Assembly (NCBI RefSeq): GCF_900104655.1 | Contig: NZ_FNWD01000002.1 | Span: 1,100,246 to 1,164,245 of the forward strand | From: Millionella massiliensis | GTDB taxonomy: Bacteria; Bacteroidota; Bacteroidia; Bacteroidales; Rikenellaceae | Direction of reading: 5' to 3' | Length of the DNA stretch: 64,000 nucleotides | Shown here: piece by piece, positions 36,118 to 46,318 of the stretch | Position numbering within the stretch: position 1 is the first letter of the stretch | Layout of the letters: every line of letters starts with the position of its first letter | Made by a program: the position numbers and the translations under genes | The notes under the pieces: generated by a model | Seen by the model: the letters and a program-made list of their open reading frames with translations, nothing else | Told to the model about the DNA's origin: nothing | Databases searched by the model: none

Positions 36118-38847
36118 ATGTCCAACGTAAAACGCGTTTATTCGTTCGGCAACAAAAAAGCCGAAGGTAACGGCAAGATGAAAGAACTGCTCGGCGGTAA
36201 AGGTGCGAACCTGGCCGAAATGAACCTGATCGGTATCCCGGTACCGGCCGGCTTCACCATCACCACCGAAGTATGTACCGAATTCTATACTCACGGCAAA
36301 GAAGGCGTGATCGCCATGATCAAGCCCGACGTGGAAAAAGCCATGAAAGAAGTAGAAGCCCAGATGGGCATGGAATTCGGTTCGACCACCAACCCGCTTC
36401 TGATGTCGGTACGCTCGGGCGCCCGCGTTTCGATGCCGGGTATGATGGACACCATCCTGAACCTCGGTATGAACGACCAGGCCGTGGAAGCCGTCGCCAA
36501 ACGCAGCGGCAACCCCCGCTTCGCATGGGACTCGTACCGTCGTTTCGTACAGATGTACGGCGACGTGGTTCTCGGCATGAAACCGCAGTCGAAAGAAGAC
36601 CACGACCCGTTCGAAGAGATCATCGACGAGATGAAAGCCGCCAAAGGCATCGTCAACGATACTGAATTCAACGCCGACGACCTGAAAGAAATGGTCGCCA
36701 AATTCAAAGCCGCCGTCACCAAACAGACCGGCAAAGACTTCCCGAACGATCCGTGGGAACAGCTCTGGGGAGCCATCTGCGCCGTGTTCGAAAGCTGGAT
36801 GAACGAACGCGCCATCCTCTACCGTCAGATGCACAAATACCCCTCCGACTGGGGTACCGCAGTGAACGTGCAGGCCATGGTATTCGGTAACATGGGCGAC
36901 AACTCCGCAACCGGTGTAGCCTTCACCCGTGACGCCGCTACCGGCGAAAACATCTTCAACGGCGAATACCTCGTTAACGCACAGGGCGAAGACGTGGTAG
37001 CCGGTATCCGCACCCCGCAGCAGATCACCATCGAAGGTTCGCGCCGCTGGGCCAAACTCCAGGGGATCACCGAAGAAGAACGTAAAGCCAAATACCCCTC
37101 GCTCGAAGAGGTAATGCCGGCCGTTTACAAAGAACTCGACGAAATCCAGAACCACCTCGAAACCTACTTCACCGACATGCAGGACATCGAGTTTACCATC
37201 CAGGACGGTAAACTGTGGATGCTCCAGACCCGCTCCGGCAAACGTACCGGTGCCGCAATGGTCCGCATGGCCATGGAGATGCTCGAAGAAGGCCTGATCG
37301 ACGAAAAGACCGCCGTACTGCGCGTCGAACCCGCCAAACTCGACGAACTGCTCCACCCGGTATTCGACAAAGACGCCGTTAAATCGGCCAAAGTGCTGAC
37401 CAAAGGTCTGCCCGCATCGCCGGGTGCCGCCACCGGTCAGATCGTCTTCTTCGCCGACGACGCCGAAGCCTGGAAACAGAACGGCAAGGAAACCATCCTC
37501 GTCCGCATCGAAACCTCGCCCGAAGACCTCAAGGGTATGAACGCCGCCAACGGTATCCTCACCGCCCGCGGTGGTATGACCAGCCACGCAGCCGTAGTTG
37601 CCCGCGGTATGGGTAAATGCTGCGTATCCGGTGCCGGCGCCCTGCAGGTAGACTACAAAGCCCGCACCCTCACCATCGGCGACACCGTACTGAAAGAAGG
37701 CGACTGGATCTCGCTGAACGGCTCGACCGGCGAAGTTTACGCAGGTCAGGTAGCCACCCAGGCCGCAGACCTCTCCGGCGACTTCGGCAAACTGATGGAT
37801 CTGGCCAACAAATACGCCCACCTGAAAGTTCGCGCCAACGCCGACACCCCCCGCGACGCTAAACAAGCCTTCGCATTCGGTGCCCAGGGTATCGGTCTGT
37901 GCCGTACCGAACACATGTTCTTCGAAGGCGACCGCATCAAAGCCGTGCGCGAAATGATCCTCGCCGACGACGAACAAGGCCGTCGCAAAGCCCTCGCCAA
38001 ACTGCTCCCGATCCAGCGTGGCGACTTCGAAGGCCTCTTCGAAGTGATGGAAGGCAACCCCGTTACCGTTCGTCTGCTCGACCCGCCGCTGCATGAATTC
38101 GTACCCCACTTCGAAAAAGAACAGCGCGAACTCGCAGCCGAAATGGGTGTAAGCTACGAAAAGATCAAAGAAAAAGTAGAATCGCTCGCCGAAGTCAACC
38201 CGATGCTCGGTCACCGTGGCTGCCGTCTGGGCAACACCTACCCCGAAATCACCGAAATGCAGACCCGTGCCATCATCGAGGCTGCCATGAACGTGAAAGC
38301 CAAAGGCATGCCCGTACACGTTGAAATCATGGTACCGCTGGTCGGCAACCATAAAGAGCTCAAATACCAGAAGAAGATCATCGACGCTACTGCCGAAGAA
38401 GTATTCGCAGAACGCAACGACAAGATCGACTACATGATCGGTACGATGATCGAAGTTCCGCGTGCTGCCGTTACCGCCAACGAAATCGCCGAAGTAGCCC
38501 AGTTCTTCTCGTTCGGTACCAACGACCTGACCCAGATGACCCTCGGCTTCTCGCGCGACGACATCGGTAAATTCCTGCCCGAATACCTCAAAAAAGGCAT
38601 CCTGAAACAAGACCCGTTCCAGATCCTCGACGTCAAAGGCGTTGGTCAGCTGATCCGTGAAGCCGTCTTCAAAGGTCGCGGCGTACGCGAAGGCCTCAAA
38701 TGCGGTATCTGCGGTGAACACGGTGGTGAACCGAGCTCGGTAGAGTTCTGCCACTACGCCGGTCTGAACTACGTATCCTGCTCGCCGTTCCGCGTGCCGA
38801 TCGCACGTCTGGCAGCTGCCCACGCAGCCCTCAAACAGGAAAAATAG
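36118..38847 (+). CDS. ppdK: Pyruvate, phosphate dikinase
   Basis: A 909-residue enzyme interconverting pyruvate, ATP and phosphate with phosphoenolpyruvate, AMP and pyrophosphate, used by many anaerobes for PPi-linked glycolysis or gluconeogenesis. The N-terminal nucleotide-binding domain includes KELLGGKGANLAEM. The swivelling domain carries the phosphohistidine H490 in GGMTSHAAV. The C-terminal PEP/pyruvate barrel contains LGHRGCRLG and the catalytic cysteine region GGEPSSVEFCH. The ATG at 36118 is the conserved start. Codon use is visibly narrow (GAA, AAA, GGT, CGT, GTA favoured), as expected for a highly expressed gene. It has its own promoter and a strong terminator. Confidence 0.98.
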   Translation: MSNVKRVYSFGNKKAEGNGKMKELLGGKGANLAEMNLIGIPVPAGFTITTEVCTEFYTHGKEGVIAMIKPDVEKAMKEVEAQMGMEFGSTTNPLLMSVRSGARVSMPGMMDTILNLGMNDQAVEAVAKRSGNPRFAWDSYRRFVQMYGDVVLGMKPQSKEDHDPFEEIIDEMKAAKGIVNDTEFNADDLKEMVAKFKAAVTKQTGKDFPNDPWEQLWGAICAVFESWMNERAILYRQMHKYPSDWGTAVNVQAMVFGNMGDNSATGVAFTRDAATGENIFNGEYLVNAQGEDVVAGIRTPQQITIEGSRRWAKLQGITEEERKAKYPSLEEVMPAVYKELDEIQNHLETYFTDMQDIEFTIQDGKLWMLQTRSGKRTGAAMVRMAMEMLEEGLIDEKTAVLRVEPAKLDELLHPVFDKDAVKSAKVLTKGLPASPGAATGQIVFFADDAEAWKQNGKETILVRIETSPEDLKGMNAANGILTARGGMTSHAAVVARGMGKCCVSGAGALQVDYKARTLTIGDTVLKEGDWISLNGSTGEVYAGQVATQAADLSGDFGKLMDLANKYAHLKVRANADTPRDAKQAFAFGAQGIGLCRTEHMFFEGDRIKAVREMILADDEQGRRKALAKLLPIQRGDFEGLFEVMEGNPVTVRLLDPPLHEFVPHFEKEQRELAAEMGVSYEKIKEKVESLAEVNPMLGHRGCRLGNTYPEITEMQTRAIIEAAMNVKAKGMPVHVEIMVPLVGNHKELKYQKKIIDATAEEVFAERNDKIDYMIGTMIEVPRAAVTANEIAEVAQFFSFGTNDLTQMTLGFSRDDIGKFLPEYLKKGILKQDPFQILDVKGVGQLIREAVFKGRGVREGLKCGICGEHGGEPSSVEFCHYAGLNYVSCSPFRVPIARLAAAHAALKQEK

Positions 38848-38874
38848 TCAGTCACCCGACTACTGAAAACCCAA

Positions 38875-38911
38875 GGGAGGCGGATGCCGATGGCATCCGC
38901 CTCCCTTTTTT
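38875..38911 (+). terminator. ppdK terminator
   Basis: A perfect 14-bp stem (GGGAGGCGGATGCC with its complement), 3-nt loop and six T residues, 28 bp after the ppdK stop. Confidence 0.92.
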
Positions 38912-39250
38912 ATGTTCCGCACATCCTTGTACGACTCATCCACCCTACTCGCCCCCACTTAGCCCGCCAGCTCCCTGCCCAACACCTCTTCCCTGTCTGA
39001 TTGCAACCCTGCCTGATGCAACGCATACCCGATAGTGACGCCCAACGCACCACCCCCCATTCCCCAATCGCCCGGCAAAACGCCGTTTGCCTCCTTAGCA
39101 CACCATTTCCCGGACACCATTCACAGAGGAGCGGCTCCATATCGATTCCGCCCCGATTCATACCTCGCAACGCCACGCAACCCTGAGCAGAGAGACACTC
39201 GTGCGCCGGAGAGAAAGCACCTTCACACGCCACATATCCGGCCAAACCAC
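38912..39250. other. Gene-free spacer between ppdK and mqnC
   Basis: C-rich on the plus strand with no supported gene or structure. Confidence 0.55.
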
Positions 39251-39258
39251 TAACTTTG
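39251..39258 (+). promoter_or_regulatory. -7 box TAACTTTG for mqnC
   Basis: A TAnnTTTG match, 20 bp upstream of the mqnC ATG; the leader is short. Confidence 0.65.
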
Positions 39259-39278
39259 CAGGAAAAGCGTCCTCACAG

Positions 39279-40391
39279 ATGGAGAACCACACCGCATTAC
39301 TCACCAAAGCCATCGCCGGCGACCCGCTCACCTTCCACGAAGCCCTCACGCTGTGGAACGACATTCCGCTGGCCAAACTGATGGCCGCGGCCGACGCCCG
39401 TCGCCGCCAGCTCCACCCCGGCAACATCGTCACCTGGCAGATCGACCGCAACGTCAACATTACCAACGTCTGCATCAGTTGCTGCAAATTCTGCAACTTC
39501 CACTGCCGCCTCGCCGACCGGGACCGCGCCTACATCACCACCCTCGACGAATACCGTCAAAAGATTCGCGAAACCATCTCCCTCGGCGGCGACCAGTTGC
39601 TGCTCCAGGGCGGTCTGCATCCGAAACTCGACCTCAGCTGGTACGAAACGCTCTTCTCTACCCTGAAGAGCGAATTCCCCAACATCAAGCTCCACGCCCT
39701 CGGTCCGCCCGAGATTGCCCACATTACCCGCATTTCGGGCCTCAGCAACGACGCCGAAGGGTACCGCACCACCCTCGAACGACTCTGTCGTGCCGGTCTC
39801 GATTCGCTGCCCGGTGCCGGCGCCGAGATCCTCGACAACGAGATCCGCCACGAAATTTCGCCCGGTAAATGTTCGGCCGACACCTGGCTCGAAGTGATGC
39901 GCGTCGCCCACCGCATGGGGCTCTGCACCTCGGCCACCATGATGTACGGCCACATCGAGAAACCCGAGCACCGCATCCTGCACCTGCTGAAGATTCGCGA
40001 TCTGCAATCGCTGAAACCCGACGACGCTCCCGGTTTTCTGGCTTTCATCGCCTGGCCCTACCAGGGACGCGGCACGCAGCTCGAACGCGAGCGAGGCCTC
40101 TCGGGCGGAGCCAACACGGCCGAATTTCTGCGGATAATCGCCCTCAGCCGGCTGGTACTGAACAACATCCCGAACATACAGGCCTCGTGGCTGACCACCG
40201 GGCTTCCTGCCGGTCAGATGGCGCTGCACGGCGGGGCCAACGATATGGGATCGATCATGATCGAAGAGAATGTGGTCAGTTCAACCGACTTTTCGGGTCG
40301 GACGACCATCGATGCCGCCCGTATGCAGGAGGCCATTCGCGCCGCCGGCTTTACTCCGGCGCTTCGCAACCAGCGGTACGAGCTGCTTTAG
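39279..40391 (+). CDS. mqnC: Cyclic dehypoxanthinyl futalosine synthase (radical SAM)
   Basis: A 370-residue radical SAM enzyme of the futalosine route to menaquinone, which cyclises dehypoxanthinyl futalosine. The iron-sulfur cysteines are 65, 69 and 72 (C-x3-C-x2-C in CISCCKFCNF). GGDQLLLQGGLHP, SLPGAGAEIL, the substrate-pocket region MMYGHIEKPEHR and the C-terminal GANDMGSIMIEENVV are typical of MqnC; MqnE, the other radical SAM enzyme of the path, differs in this last region. The ATG at 39279 is used because the upstream frame contains the promoter. No other mqn gene is in view. Confidence 0.9.
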   Translation: MENHTALLTKAIAGDPLTFHEALTLWNDIPLAKLMAAADARRRQLHPGNIVTWQIDRNVNITNVCISCCKFCNFHCRLADRDRAYITTLDEYRQKIRETISLGGDQLLLQGGLHPKLDLSWYETLFSTLKSEFPNIKLHALGPPEIAHITRISGLSNDAEGYRTTLERLCRAGLDSLPGAGAEILDNEIRHEISPGKCSADTWLEVMRVAHRMGLCTSATMMYGHIEKPEHRILHLLKIRDLQSLKPDDAPGFLAFIAWPYQGRGTQLERERGLSGGANTAEFLRIIALSRLVLNNIPNIQASWLTTGLPAGQMALHGGANDMGSIMIEENVVSSTDFSGRTTIDAARMQEAIRAAGFTPALRNQRYELL

Positions 40392-40531
40392 CCCCCGTAG
40401 GGCATGCCTTCCCCCATAGGAATTCCCCTACCCGACAACAGGCGCAGTCCCCGCTACACTTAGCCCGCGTTCGCCCCTAACAGCACAAGACCGATCCGCT
40501 TGACCACAGCACGACTCATACTATACGTAAT

Positions 40532-40572
40532 AAAAAGGCCAGCGGCAGACACTGTTAATTGTGTCTGCCGCT
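40532..40572 (-). terminator. mutS terminator
   Basis: A 12-bp stem AGCGGCAGACAC/GTGTCTGCCGCT with an 8-nt loop. Read on the minus strand it is followed by GGCCTTTTTATT. It lies about 75 bp past the mutS stop. Confidence 0.8.
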
Positions 40573-40645
40573 GACTTTTGCAATCGTGCGAGAATAATCA
40601 AGCGGGAAATAATCGTACAGGAAATAATTGTACGAGAGCTTTCGT

Positions 40646-43366
40646 CTACAATCCCGACAGTTTCTTGATTTCGTTCAATTTGTTCAGCGCCTCGAGCGGG
40701 GTCAACGAGTTGATATCGAGCCCGCGAATCTGATCCCGAATTTCCTTGAGTACCGGGTCGTCGAGCTGGAAAAAACTGAGCTGCATCGCCCCGTCGGAAC
40801 TGTTCGGATGACCTTTTGTCCCCTTGCGCCCTTTGGCGGTCGAGACTGACGACATGTCGGGCGAATCGGCCCCCGACAGCGCCCCTTTCCCCCTGTTCTT
40901 CCCTCCGCCGGCATCGGAACGCCGCTGACGTTCCAAGTCCTCGAGCACCGCCTTGGCCCGATCGATCACCCTCGGCGGCATGCCGGCCATCTTGGCCACG
41001 TGGATACCGAACGAGTGTTCCGTTCCGCCCGGCACCAGTTTCCGCAGGAAGATCACCCGTTTGTCCACCTCGCGCACCTGTACGTTGAAGTTCTTGATCC
41101 GCTCGAAACGCGACTCCATCTCGTTTAGTTCGTGATAGTGGGTCGCAAAGAGAGTTTTGGCCTTTCCGTTGGGATGTTCGTGGAGGTACTCCACCATGGC
41201 CCAGGCGATCGAGATCCCGTCGTAGGTGCTGGTACCGCGTCCGATTTCGTCGAGCAGCACCAGACTCCGGCCCGAAATGTTGTTCAGGATATTGGCCGAC
41301 TCGAGCATCTCGACCATAAAGGTCGATTCGCCCTGCGAAATGTTGTCCGACGCCCCCACACGCGTAAAAATTCGGTCGATCAGCCCCACGCGTGCCGACG
41401 TTGCCGGCACGAAACATCCGATCTGGGCCAGCAGCACGATCAGCGCCGTCTGCCGCAGCAGAGCCGATTTACCGGCCATGTTCGGCCCCGTGATGATGAT
41501 GATCTGCTGCGTGGTCGAGTCCAGATAGAGGTCGTTCGGGATGTAGGGTTCGCCGATCGGCAGCCGCTGTTCGATGACGGGGTGACGTCCGTCCTTGATC
41601 TCCAACACATCGTCTTCGGTGATTTCGGGACGGCAGTAGTGGTGTTCGATCGCCACGTGAGCAAACGACTGCAGACAGTCCAACTCCGCCACAGCCATGG
41701 CATTCCCCTGAATCGTGGCGACCATCGGCTGCAGAGAACCGACCAGCGCGCCGTATAGCTGTACTTCGATGGCGTTGATCTTATCTTCCGCCCCGAGAAT
41801 CTTCTCCTCGTACTCCTTCAGCTCCTCGGTGATGTAACGCTCGGCATTGACCAGCGTCTGCTTGCGGATCCACCCTTCGGGCACCTTGTCGCGGTGGGCG
41901 TTACGCACCTCGATATAGTAGCCGAACACATTGTTATAACTGATTTTCAGCGGGATGCCTGCCGCTTCGCTTTCGCGTTGCTGCAGGGCCAACAGGTAAT
42001 CCTTTCCGCCGGTGGCAATGTCGCGCAACTGGTCCAGTTCTTCGCTAACCCCGCGGGCGATCACCGGCCCCCGACCCGGAATCAGAGCCGGTTCGGGCAG
42101 TATTTGCCGTTCGATGGCCTGCTGCGCGGTCGAACAGTCGGCAAAGCGCTCGGCAAACCGCCTCAGCTCGGCATTGGGACTCTCGGCGCACAACGTGCGG
42201 ATACGCTCCGTCGCGGCAATCCCCTTGGCCAGCTGCACCAGTTCGCGGGGGTTGACACGTCCGACGGCGATTTTGGAGACGATTCGCTCCATATCGCCGA
42301 TCTCCTCGAGTTCGGCCATCAGCCCATCGCGCAGTTTGGCGTCACGCATCAGGTGGCCGACCACCTCCAAACGCGCATCGATCGCCGCCTTGTCCTTGAG
42401 CGGCAGCGAGATCCAGCGTCGCAGCAGACGCGCTCCCATCGGACAGAGCGTACGGTCGATCACGTCCGTAAGCGACGTTCCGTTTTCGCTCAACGGGTGG
42501 AACAGCTCCAGGTTGCGGATCGAATAGCGGTCGAGCCAGACGTACTTGTCCTGGTCGAGCCGCGAGATGCCCCGCACGTGCGACAGGTCCTTGTGTTCGG
42601 TGTACTCCAGGTAGTAGATCACGGCGCCGGCCGCGCTCACGACCAACGGCAGCAGGTCGATCCCGAACCCCTTGAGGGAGGTGACGTCGAACTGCTTGAG
42701 CAGTTTCTCGCGGTTGCTGTCGTAGTTGAAGGCCCACTCGTCGAGCTTGTAGGTATAGTAGCGGTCGCCGAATGCGTGATGGAACTGATCGTCGTCGCCC
42801 TTGCGGTAAACGATCTCTTTGGGCATCAGGTTGGCCAGCAGTTTGTCGATGTAGTCCAACGACCCTTCGGCGGCATAAAATTCGCCGGTCGAAATGTCGA
42901 TAAACGCAACTCCGGCACGACCCTTGGGACCGAATGCCACACTGGCCAGGTATGTGTTCTCGCGGTGGTCCAGAATATTGTCGTCGAAGGTGATACCGGG
43001 CGTGACCAGCTCCGTGACGCCGCGCTTGACGATGCCTTTAGCCTGTTTCGGGTCTTCGAGCTGCTCGCAGACGGCCACGCGCTGTCCGGCCCGCACCAGT
43101 TTCGGCAGGTAGACGTCCAACGCATGATACGGGAATCCGGCCAGCTCGACGCTGGCAGCGGCACCATTGGCCCGCTTGGTCAGCGTAATGCCGAGGATGC
43201 TGCTGGCGGTGATGGCGTCGGGACCGAAGGTTTCGTAAAAGTCCCCGGCGCGGAAGAGCAGAATGGCATCCGGGTGCTGCGCCTTGATGGCATAATACTG
43301 CTTCATCAGGGGGGTCAGCGCATATTTTTTGTCGGTGTCCGCTTCGGGACTCGCTTTCTTAGCCAT
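40646..43366 (-). CDS. mutS: DNA mismatch repair protein MutS
   Basis: A 906-residue mismatch sensor. Domain I at the N-terminus includes [15 protein letters not shown], the Phe-x-Glu wedge that inserts at mismatches. The connector, lever and clamp domains follow. The C-terminal ATPase has Walker [15 protein letters not shown], the [11 protein letters not shown] loop, Walker [17 protein letters not shown] and the helix-turn-helix region near [18 protein letters not shown] low-complexity Gly/Lys/Ser segment precedes a final conserved C-terminal tail. It is transcribed alone from a TATCTTTG box, while mutL is 20 kb away. Confidence 0.98.
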   Translation of the reverse strand: MAKKASPEADTDKKYALTPLMKQYYAIKAQHPDAILLFRAGDFYETFGPDAITASSILGITLTKRANGAAASVELAGFPYHALDVYLPKLVRAGQRVAVCEQLEDPKQAKGIVKRGVTELVTPGITFDDNILDHRENTYLASVAFGPKGRAGVAFIDISTGEFYAAEGSLDYIDKLLANLMPKEIVYRKGDDDQFHHAFGDRYYTYKLDEWAFNYDSNREKLLKQFDVTSLKGFGIDLLPLVVSAAGAVIYYLEYTEHKDLSHVRGISRLDQDKYVWLDRYSIRNLELFHPLSENGTSLTDVIDRTLCPMGARLLRRWISLPLKDKAAIDARLEVVGHLMRDAKLRDGLMAELEEIGDMERIVSKIAVGRVNPRELVQLAKGIAATERIRTLCAESPNAELRRFAERFADCSTAQQAIERQILPEPALIPGRGPVIARGVSEELDQLRDIATGGKDYLLALQQRESEAAGIPLKISYNNVFGYYIEVRNAHRDKVPEGWIRKQTLVNAERYITEELKEYEEKILGAEDKINAIEVQLYGALVGSLQPMVATIQGNAMAVAELDCLQSFAHVAIEHHYCRPEITEDDVLEIKDGRHPVIEQRLPIGEPYIPNDLYLDSTTQQIIIITGPNMAGKSALLRQTALIVLLAQIGCFVPATSARVGLIDRIFTRVGASDNISQGESTFMVEMLESANILNNISGRSLVLLDEIGRGTSTYDGISIAWAMVEYLHEHPNGKAKTLFATHYHELNEMESRFERIKNFNVQVREVDKRVIFLRKLVPGGTEHSFGIHVAKMAGMPPRVIDRAKAVLEDLERQRRSDAGGGKNRGKGALSGADSPDMSSVSTAKGRKGTKGHPNSSDGAMQLSFFQLDDPVLKEIRDQIRGLDINSLTPLEALNKLNEIKKLSGL

Positions 43367-43459
43367 AGTTTCTATGTGTATCGCCGGCTGGAGAGCCTTT
43401 CAGTAGGGCGGTCCGGGAAGGAGGTGCGACGATCGGCCGGCGTTCGATCGAACCGAGTT

Positions 43460-43467
43460 CAAAGATA
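43460..43467 (-). promoter_or_regulatory. -7 box TATCTTTG for mutS
   Basis: Minus-strand TAnnTTTG match, about 94 bp upstream of the mutS ATG. Confidence 0.6.
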
Positions 43468-43911
43468 CGCCAAAAACGGAAATTTTCCGTCGTTCCTGCC
43501 CTCCATTCCGTCGTTTCGTCTGCGTGCCCGCCTTCGCCATGACGATACCGGGACGCACCTCGCGTACACCGGCCTGCATACACGGATTGCATCGTTTCCC
43601 GCCCTGCCCGACACGAATAACGAACGTGGCGCTCTCGCTCGGCTCCCGTGTTCTATTCCGGTTATCGAAAAATCCGCCCTCGGGTCCGATTCACGAAAAG
43701 CGTTCGCCCGCCGTTTGCAGAAACCGCCGCTGCGCCCCATTTTTGCTCACGTTCCCCCGGGCCTGTACACACGGATACCGCCTGCTGCCTTCCGCGCAAG
43801 GTCGGAACGATTATCGTTTCGGCCCACCCGTCTGTCGAACCGTACAGCCGCCGAGGGGAAGAAAGATTACCTCAGCCTATCATTTATTCAACCACTTATA
43901 TTCGTATCAAT
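43468..43911. other. Gene-free spacer upstream of the phage-type small gene
   Basis: No supported gene. A TATATTCG sequence (one base off TAnnTTTG) lies just before the next gene at about 43898 and could be its promoter. Confidence 0.5.
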
Positions 43912-44253
43912 ATGACAGACACATGGATCACCTCGGTCATCGCGCCGATCGCGGTCGCGCTGGTGAGCTGGATTCTGGGTAAGAACAGCCGCCGGATCGA
44001 CGAAACATCGAAAATCGTCGCGCTGCTGCAGGACGAAATCAACCGCCTGACCGTCAAGGTCGAAAAGCTCGAGACGAAACTCGAGACCCAGGACGAGACG
44101 CTGGAACGAAAAAGCATGATCATTCAGGAGGCGTTCCGATGCCGGACGCCGTCGATGAAGTGCCCGGTACTGCTGAAACAGGCCGAGATGAGCCCCTTTG
44201 CTCCATCGTCCGCCCCTGCTGTGGACGAGGGCCCGGCCACTCCTGTCCAATAG
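43912..44253 (+). CDS. Small membrane/coiled-coil protein of phage holin-like type
   Basis: A 113-residue protein with an N-terminal membrane helix at about 5-22, a heptad-like coiled coil at about 33-70 (KVEKLETKLETQDETLERK) and a short cysteine-bearing segment, CRTPSMKCPVL at 77-87. I recall this build (one helix, coiled coil, then a C-R-x-x-x-x-C-P-V-L motif) from small proteins in Bacteroidota prophages, often near lysis genes. Here it stands alone with no other phage genes nearby, so it is probably a relic or a domesticated gene. The tail after residue 92 is Pro/Ala-rich and may be diverged. Confidence 0.65.
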   Translation: MTDTWITSVIAPIAVALVSWILGKNSRRIDETSKIVALLQDEINRLTVKVEKLETKLETQDETLERKSMIIQEAFRCRTPSMKCPVLLKQAEMSPFAPSSAPAVDEGPATPVQ

Positions 44254-44379
44254 TTTTTGAACACCCCCTGAAACTGGATGACAATCCCCGACTGTTCACC
44301 GGCTCGATTCGGAACCATCCCGCCGGCATCGCCCCGGACTCCCTTATCAGACTCTCCCCATCACCATGTGGACAAAAAA
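44254..44379. other. Spacer before hairpin
   Basis: Nothing recognisable. The spacer continues beyond the hairpin at 44380-44416 up to 44743, where the sequence is extremely C/T-rich on the plus strand. Confidence 0.5.
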
Positions 44380-44416
44380 ATCCGAGCGGAGTTTCACATG
44401 AAAACTCCGCTCGGAT
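44374..44416 (-). terminator. Hairpin with U-tract on minus strand
   Basis: A perfect 15-bp stem (44380-44394 with 44402-44416, core TCCGAGCGGAGTTT) and a 7-nt loop. On the minus strand TTTTTTTGTC follows. It lies about 330 bp past the GHL10-like gene, so either that transcript has a long tail or a separate RNA ends here. Confidence 0.75.
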
Positions 44417-44743
44417 CAAACTCTAAATTTCAATATTCATTTCACGGGCTTCGAGTGCTGCGACCGACGCTGGATACGGGATTCGCCCCCCCCTCCACCT
44501 TCTTCCCCAATCCGTCTCCCCAATCCTTTTCCTCAGCCCCTCGCCGCGATCCCTTGTCTTCGGGCCCCCACTTCCGGTCTCTCCCAGCTCCCATCCATCC
44601 CTCATCCTACCTTTCCTTCTTCGTCACCCCCGTTGCACACTCACCTTCGCAACCTCTCAGTCGTGGGCCTCAATCCCCGGACCTCAATACCCATCGGACG
44701 TTACGCCGACATTCAGCCCCCACGCCCTGTGAGTATTCTGCGC

Positions 44744-45826
44744 CTACTCCATCGGGTGTGCATCGATAAAGCGACGCACTTCGGCACGCATCTCTTCGTT
44801 CATCGCGTCGAAGGTAAAGAAGGCAATCCCTTTGGCTCCGGCCGAGATGGCAGCTCCCATGGCTTCGGTCAGGGTCGGTTTCCCATCCTTACCACCGCTG
44901 TAAAAGTCCGGAACGTGCAAACCGCAACATATCATCGTTTCGGGTTTCACGGTGACACATTCGCGCACACAGTTCGCAATCCAGGTAGTATCGCCGTTAT
45001 AGAATCCTTGATAAATCATCGGGAAAGCGACGTCCAGTTTCCAACGACCCCAATCCTGACGTACCATACGACGGGCCATGGAGGGCGTCGGGAAGGGCGA
45101 GGCACTGATGGCGATAGAGTTGCGGTGGGCGATGTCGGCCAACATGTTGGCCACTTCGGTCACCTGATCCAGTCGGAACTGGAGCCACACGCTGTCCTGC
45201 GACGGGTCTTCGAGTTTCGAAGGATCATAGCCGTATTTCTTTTCGAAAGCCTTGAGCATTTCAGGGTGGTAGCCGTAATCCCACTCGGCATACTCTTTGT
45301 CCTGCACGATCCCGTACTGGGCCCAGAGGGTCGTGGGCAGAATCTGGTCCACATAGCGGCAGTAGTCCAGGCTGATGCCTCCCAGTCCTTCGACCTTGGC
45401 GACCTCTTCGATTTTTTCAGCAATCGCTTTCCGCACGCCGGGAATGATCGGCGAGAGGAATTTATAGTAATCGACGTAGGCTTTTTTATCTTTGAGCGAT
45501 TCACCGTTCCGGTTGTAGTCGAGCCATTCGGGGTGCTGATGAGCGATGCCGCCATCGTTGATCACCCACAGCCAGGCATAAACCGTAACGCCGTGCTTCT
45601 TGGCAATCGGAATCACTTTGCGCAACTCGTTGGGCCCGCACTGCAGGACGATCCCGCGAATGCCGGTTTCGGTCATTTTGGTAAAGTAGTCATCCCAATC
45701 GACATCGGCCGAATAGTGACGCCAGGTCCAATAGTGCGGTGTATTCGCGTCCAGTTTCTGAGCAACCGCATTCCCGGTTGCCATGAACAGAAGCAACGCC
45801 GGGAGCAAAATCCGTAAAAGTTTCAT
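44744..45826 (-). CDS. Secreted GHL10-type putative glycoside hydrolase
   Basis: A 360-residue protein with a signal peptide (1 to about 22, ending AVAQ). The mature part fits the glycosyl-hydrolase-like 10 family (PF02638, TIM barrel): TGIRGIVLQCGP, HGVTVYAWLWVIND, ISLDYCRYVDQILP and a late WKLDVAFPMIYQGFY are barrel strands with acidic or aromatic residues at their ends. Family members act on cell-wall or other polysaccharides, but the substrate here is unknown and the catalytic residues are not assigned with certainty. It is transcribed alone, with a TACTTTTG box upstream. Confidence 0.8.
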   Translation of the reverse strand: MKLLRILLPALLLFMATGNAVAQKLDANTPHYWTWRHYSADVDWDDYFTKMTETGIRGIVLQCGPNELRKVIPIAKKHGVTVYAWLWVINDGGIAHQHPEWLDYNRNGESLKDKKAYVDYYKFLSPIIPGVRKAIAEKIEEVAKVEGLGGISLDYCRYVDQILPTTLWAQYGIVQDKEYAEWDYGYHPEMLKAFEKKYGYDPSKLEDPSQDSVWLQFRLDQVTEVANMLADIAHRNSIAISASPFPTPSMARRMVRQDWGRWKLDVAFPMIYQGFYNGDTTWIANCVRECVTVKPETMICCGLHVPDFYSGGKDGKPTLTEAMGAAISAGAKGIAFFTFDAMNEEMRAEVRRFIDAHPME

Positions 45827-45849
45827 AACATGGGGTTTGGTTAGTTATA

Positions 45850-45857
45850 CAAAAGTA
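45850..45857 (-). promoter_or_regulatory. -7 box TACTTTTG for the GHL10-like gene
   Basis: Minus-strand TAnnTTTG match, 24 bp upstream of the ATG at 45826. Confidence 0.6.
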
Positions 45858-46160
45858 GCGAATGACTCAGAAAAATCCTCAGCAAAAAGGACCAAAAAAC
45901 ACGACAACTCCACCAACATCCGTAAAATTCGAAGATTGACCACCCACCGTACACCTTACTTTAAGGTGGCCGCATCCTCCTCGCTTCGTTCAAAATACTG
46001 AATTTCAAACCAGAAGCACACGGTTAGTGAACTACGGAGAATGACACGCCCTCCAGATGCGCAGCTTCAAAAAACCACACTTTGTACGTTTCGCTCCGGC
46101 CCATCATCAAAAAAAGAAAAAATATCGGTCGATTTTTTTGGAAAAGGCAGAAAAGTGACT
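45858..46160. other. Divergent spacer upstream of tRNA-Arg
   Basis: No gene supported. A T-run with TTTG at 46137-46140 serves as the -33 element of the tRNA promoter. Confidence 0.55.
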
Positions 46161-46168
46161 TACCTTTG
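46161..46168 (+). promoter_or_regulatory. -7 box TACCTTTG for tRNA-Arg
   Basis: TAnnTTTG match with TTTG (-33) 20 bp upstream at 46137-46140. The mature tRNA begins 33 bp downstream. Confidence 0.75.
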
Positions 46169-46201
46169 CACCGCATTCGGGACAAGAGCCCGGGTGAGTT
46201 T

Positions 46202-46275
46202 GGCGCCGTAGCTTAATTGAATAGAGCATCTGACTACGGATCAGAAGGTTACAGGTTTGAGTCCTGTCGGCGTCA
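46202..46275 (+). tRNA. tRNA-Arg (anticodon ACG)
   Basis: A 74-nt cloverleaf. The acceptor stem GGCGCCG pairs with CGGCGTC (one G-U), the D-arm is GCTTAATTGAATAGAGC, the anticodon stem TCTGA/TCAGA holds loop CTACGGA with anticodon ACG, and the T-arm is ACAGG-TTTGAGT-CCTGT. The discriminator base is A and the CCA end is not encoded. The wobble A is normally converted to inosine to read CGU/CGC/CGA. Confidence 0.95.
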
Positions 46276-46281
46276 CTCCAC

Positions 46282-46318
46282 AAAGAGCAGTTGCGATGAG
46301 CGACTGCTCTTTTGTTTT
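46282..46318 (+). terminator. tRNA-Arg terminator
   Basis: A perfect 10-bp stem AAAGAGCAGT/ACTGCTCTTT followed by TTTGTTTTTC, starting 6 nt after the tRNA. Confidence 0.85.

Noticed and set aside
36106..38823. 905-residue minus-strand open frame
   Set aside because: Antisense of ppdK; Phe/Val/Asp/Gly-rich shadow caused by the narrow codon use of ppdK.
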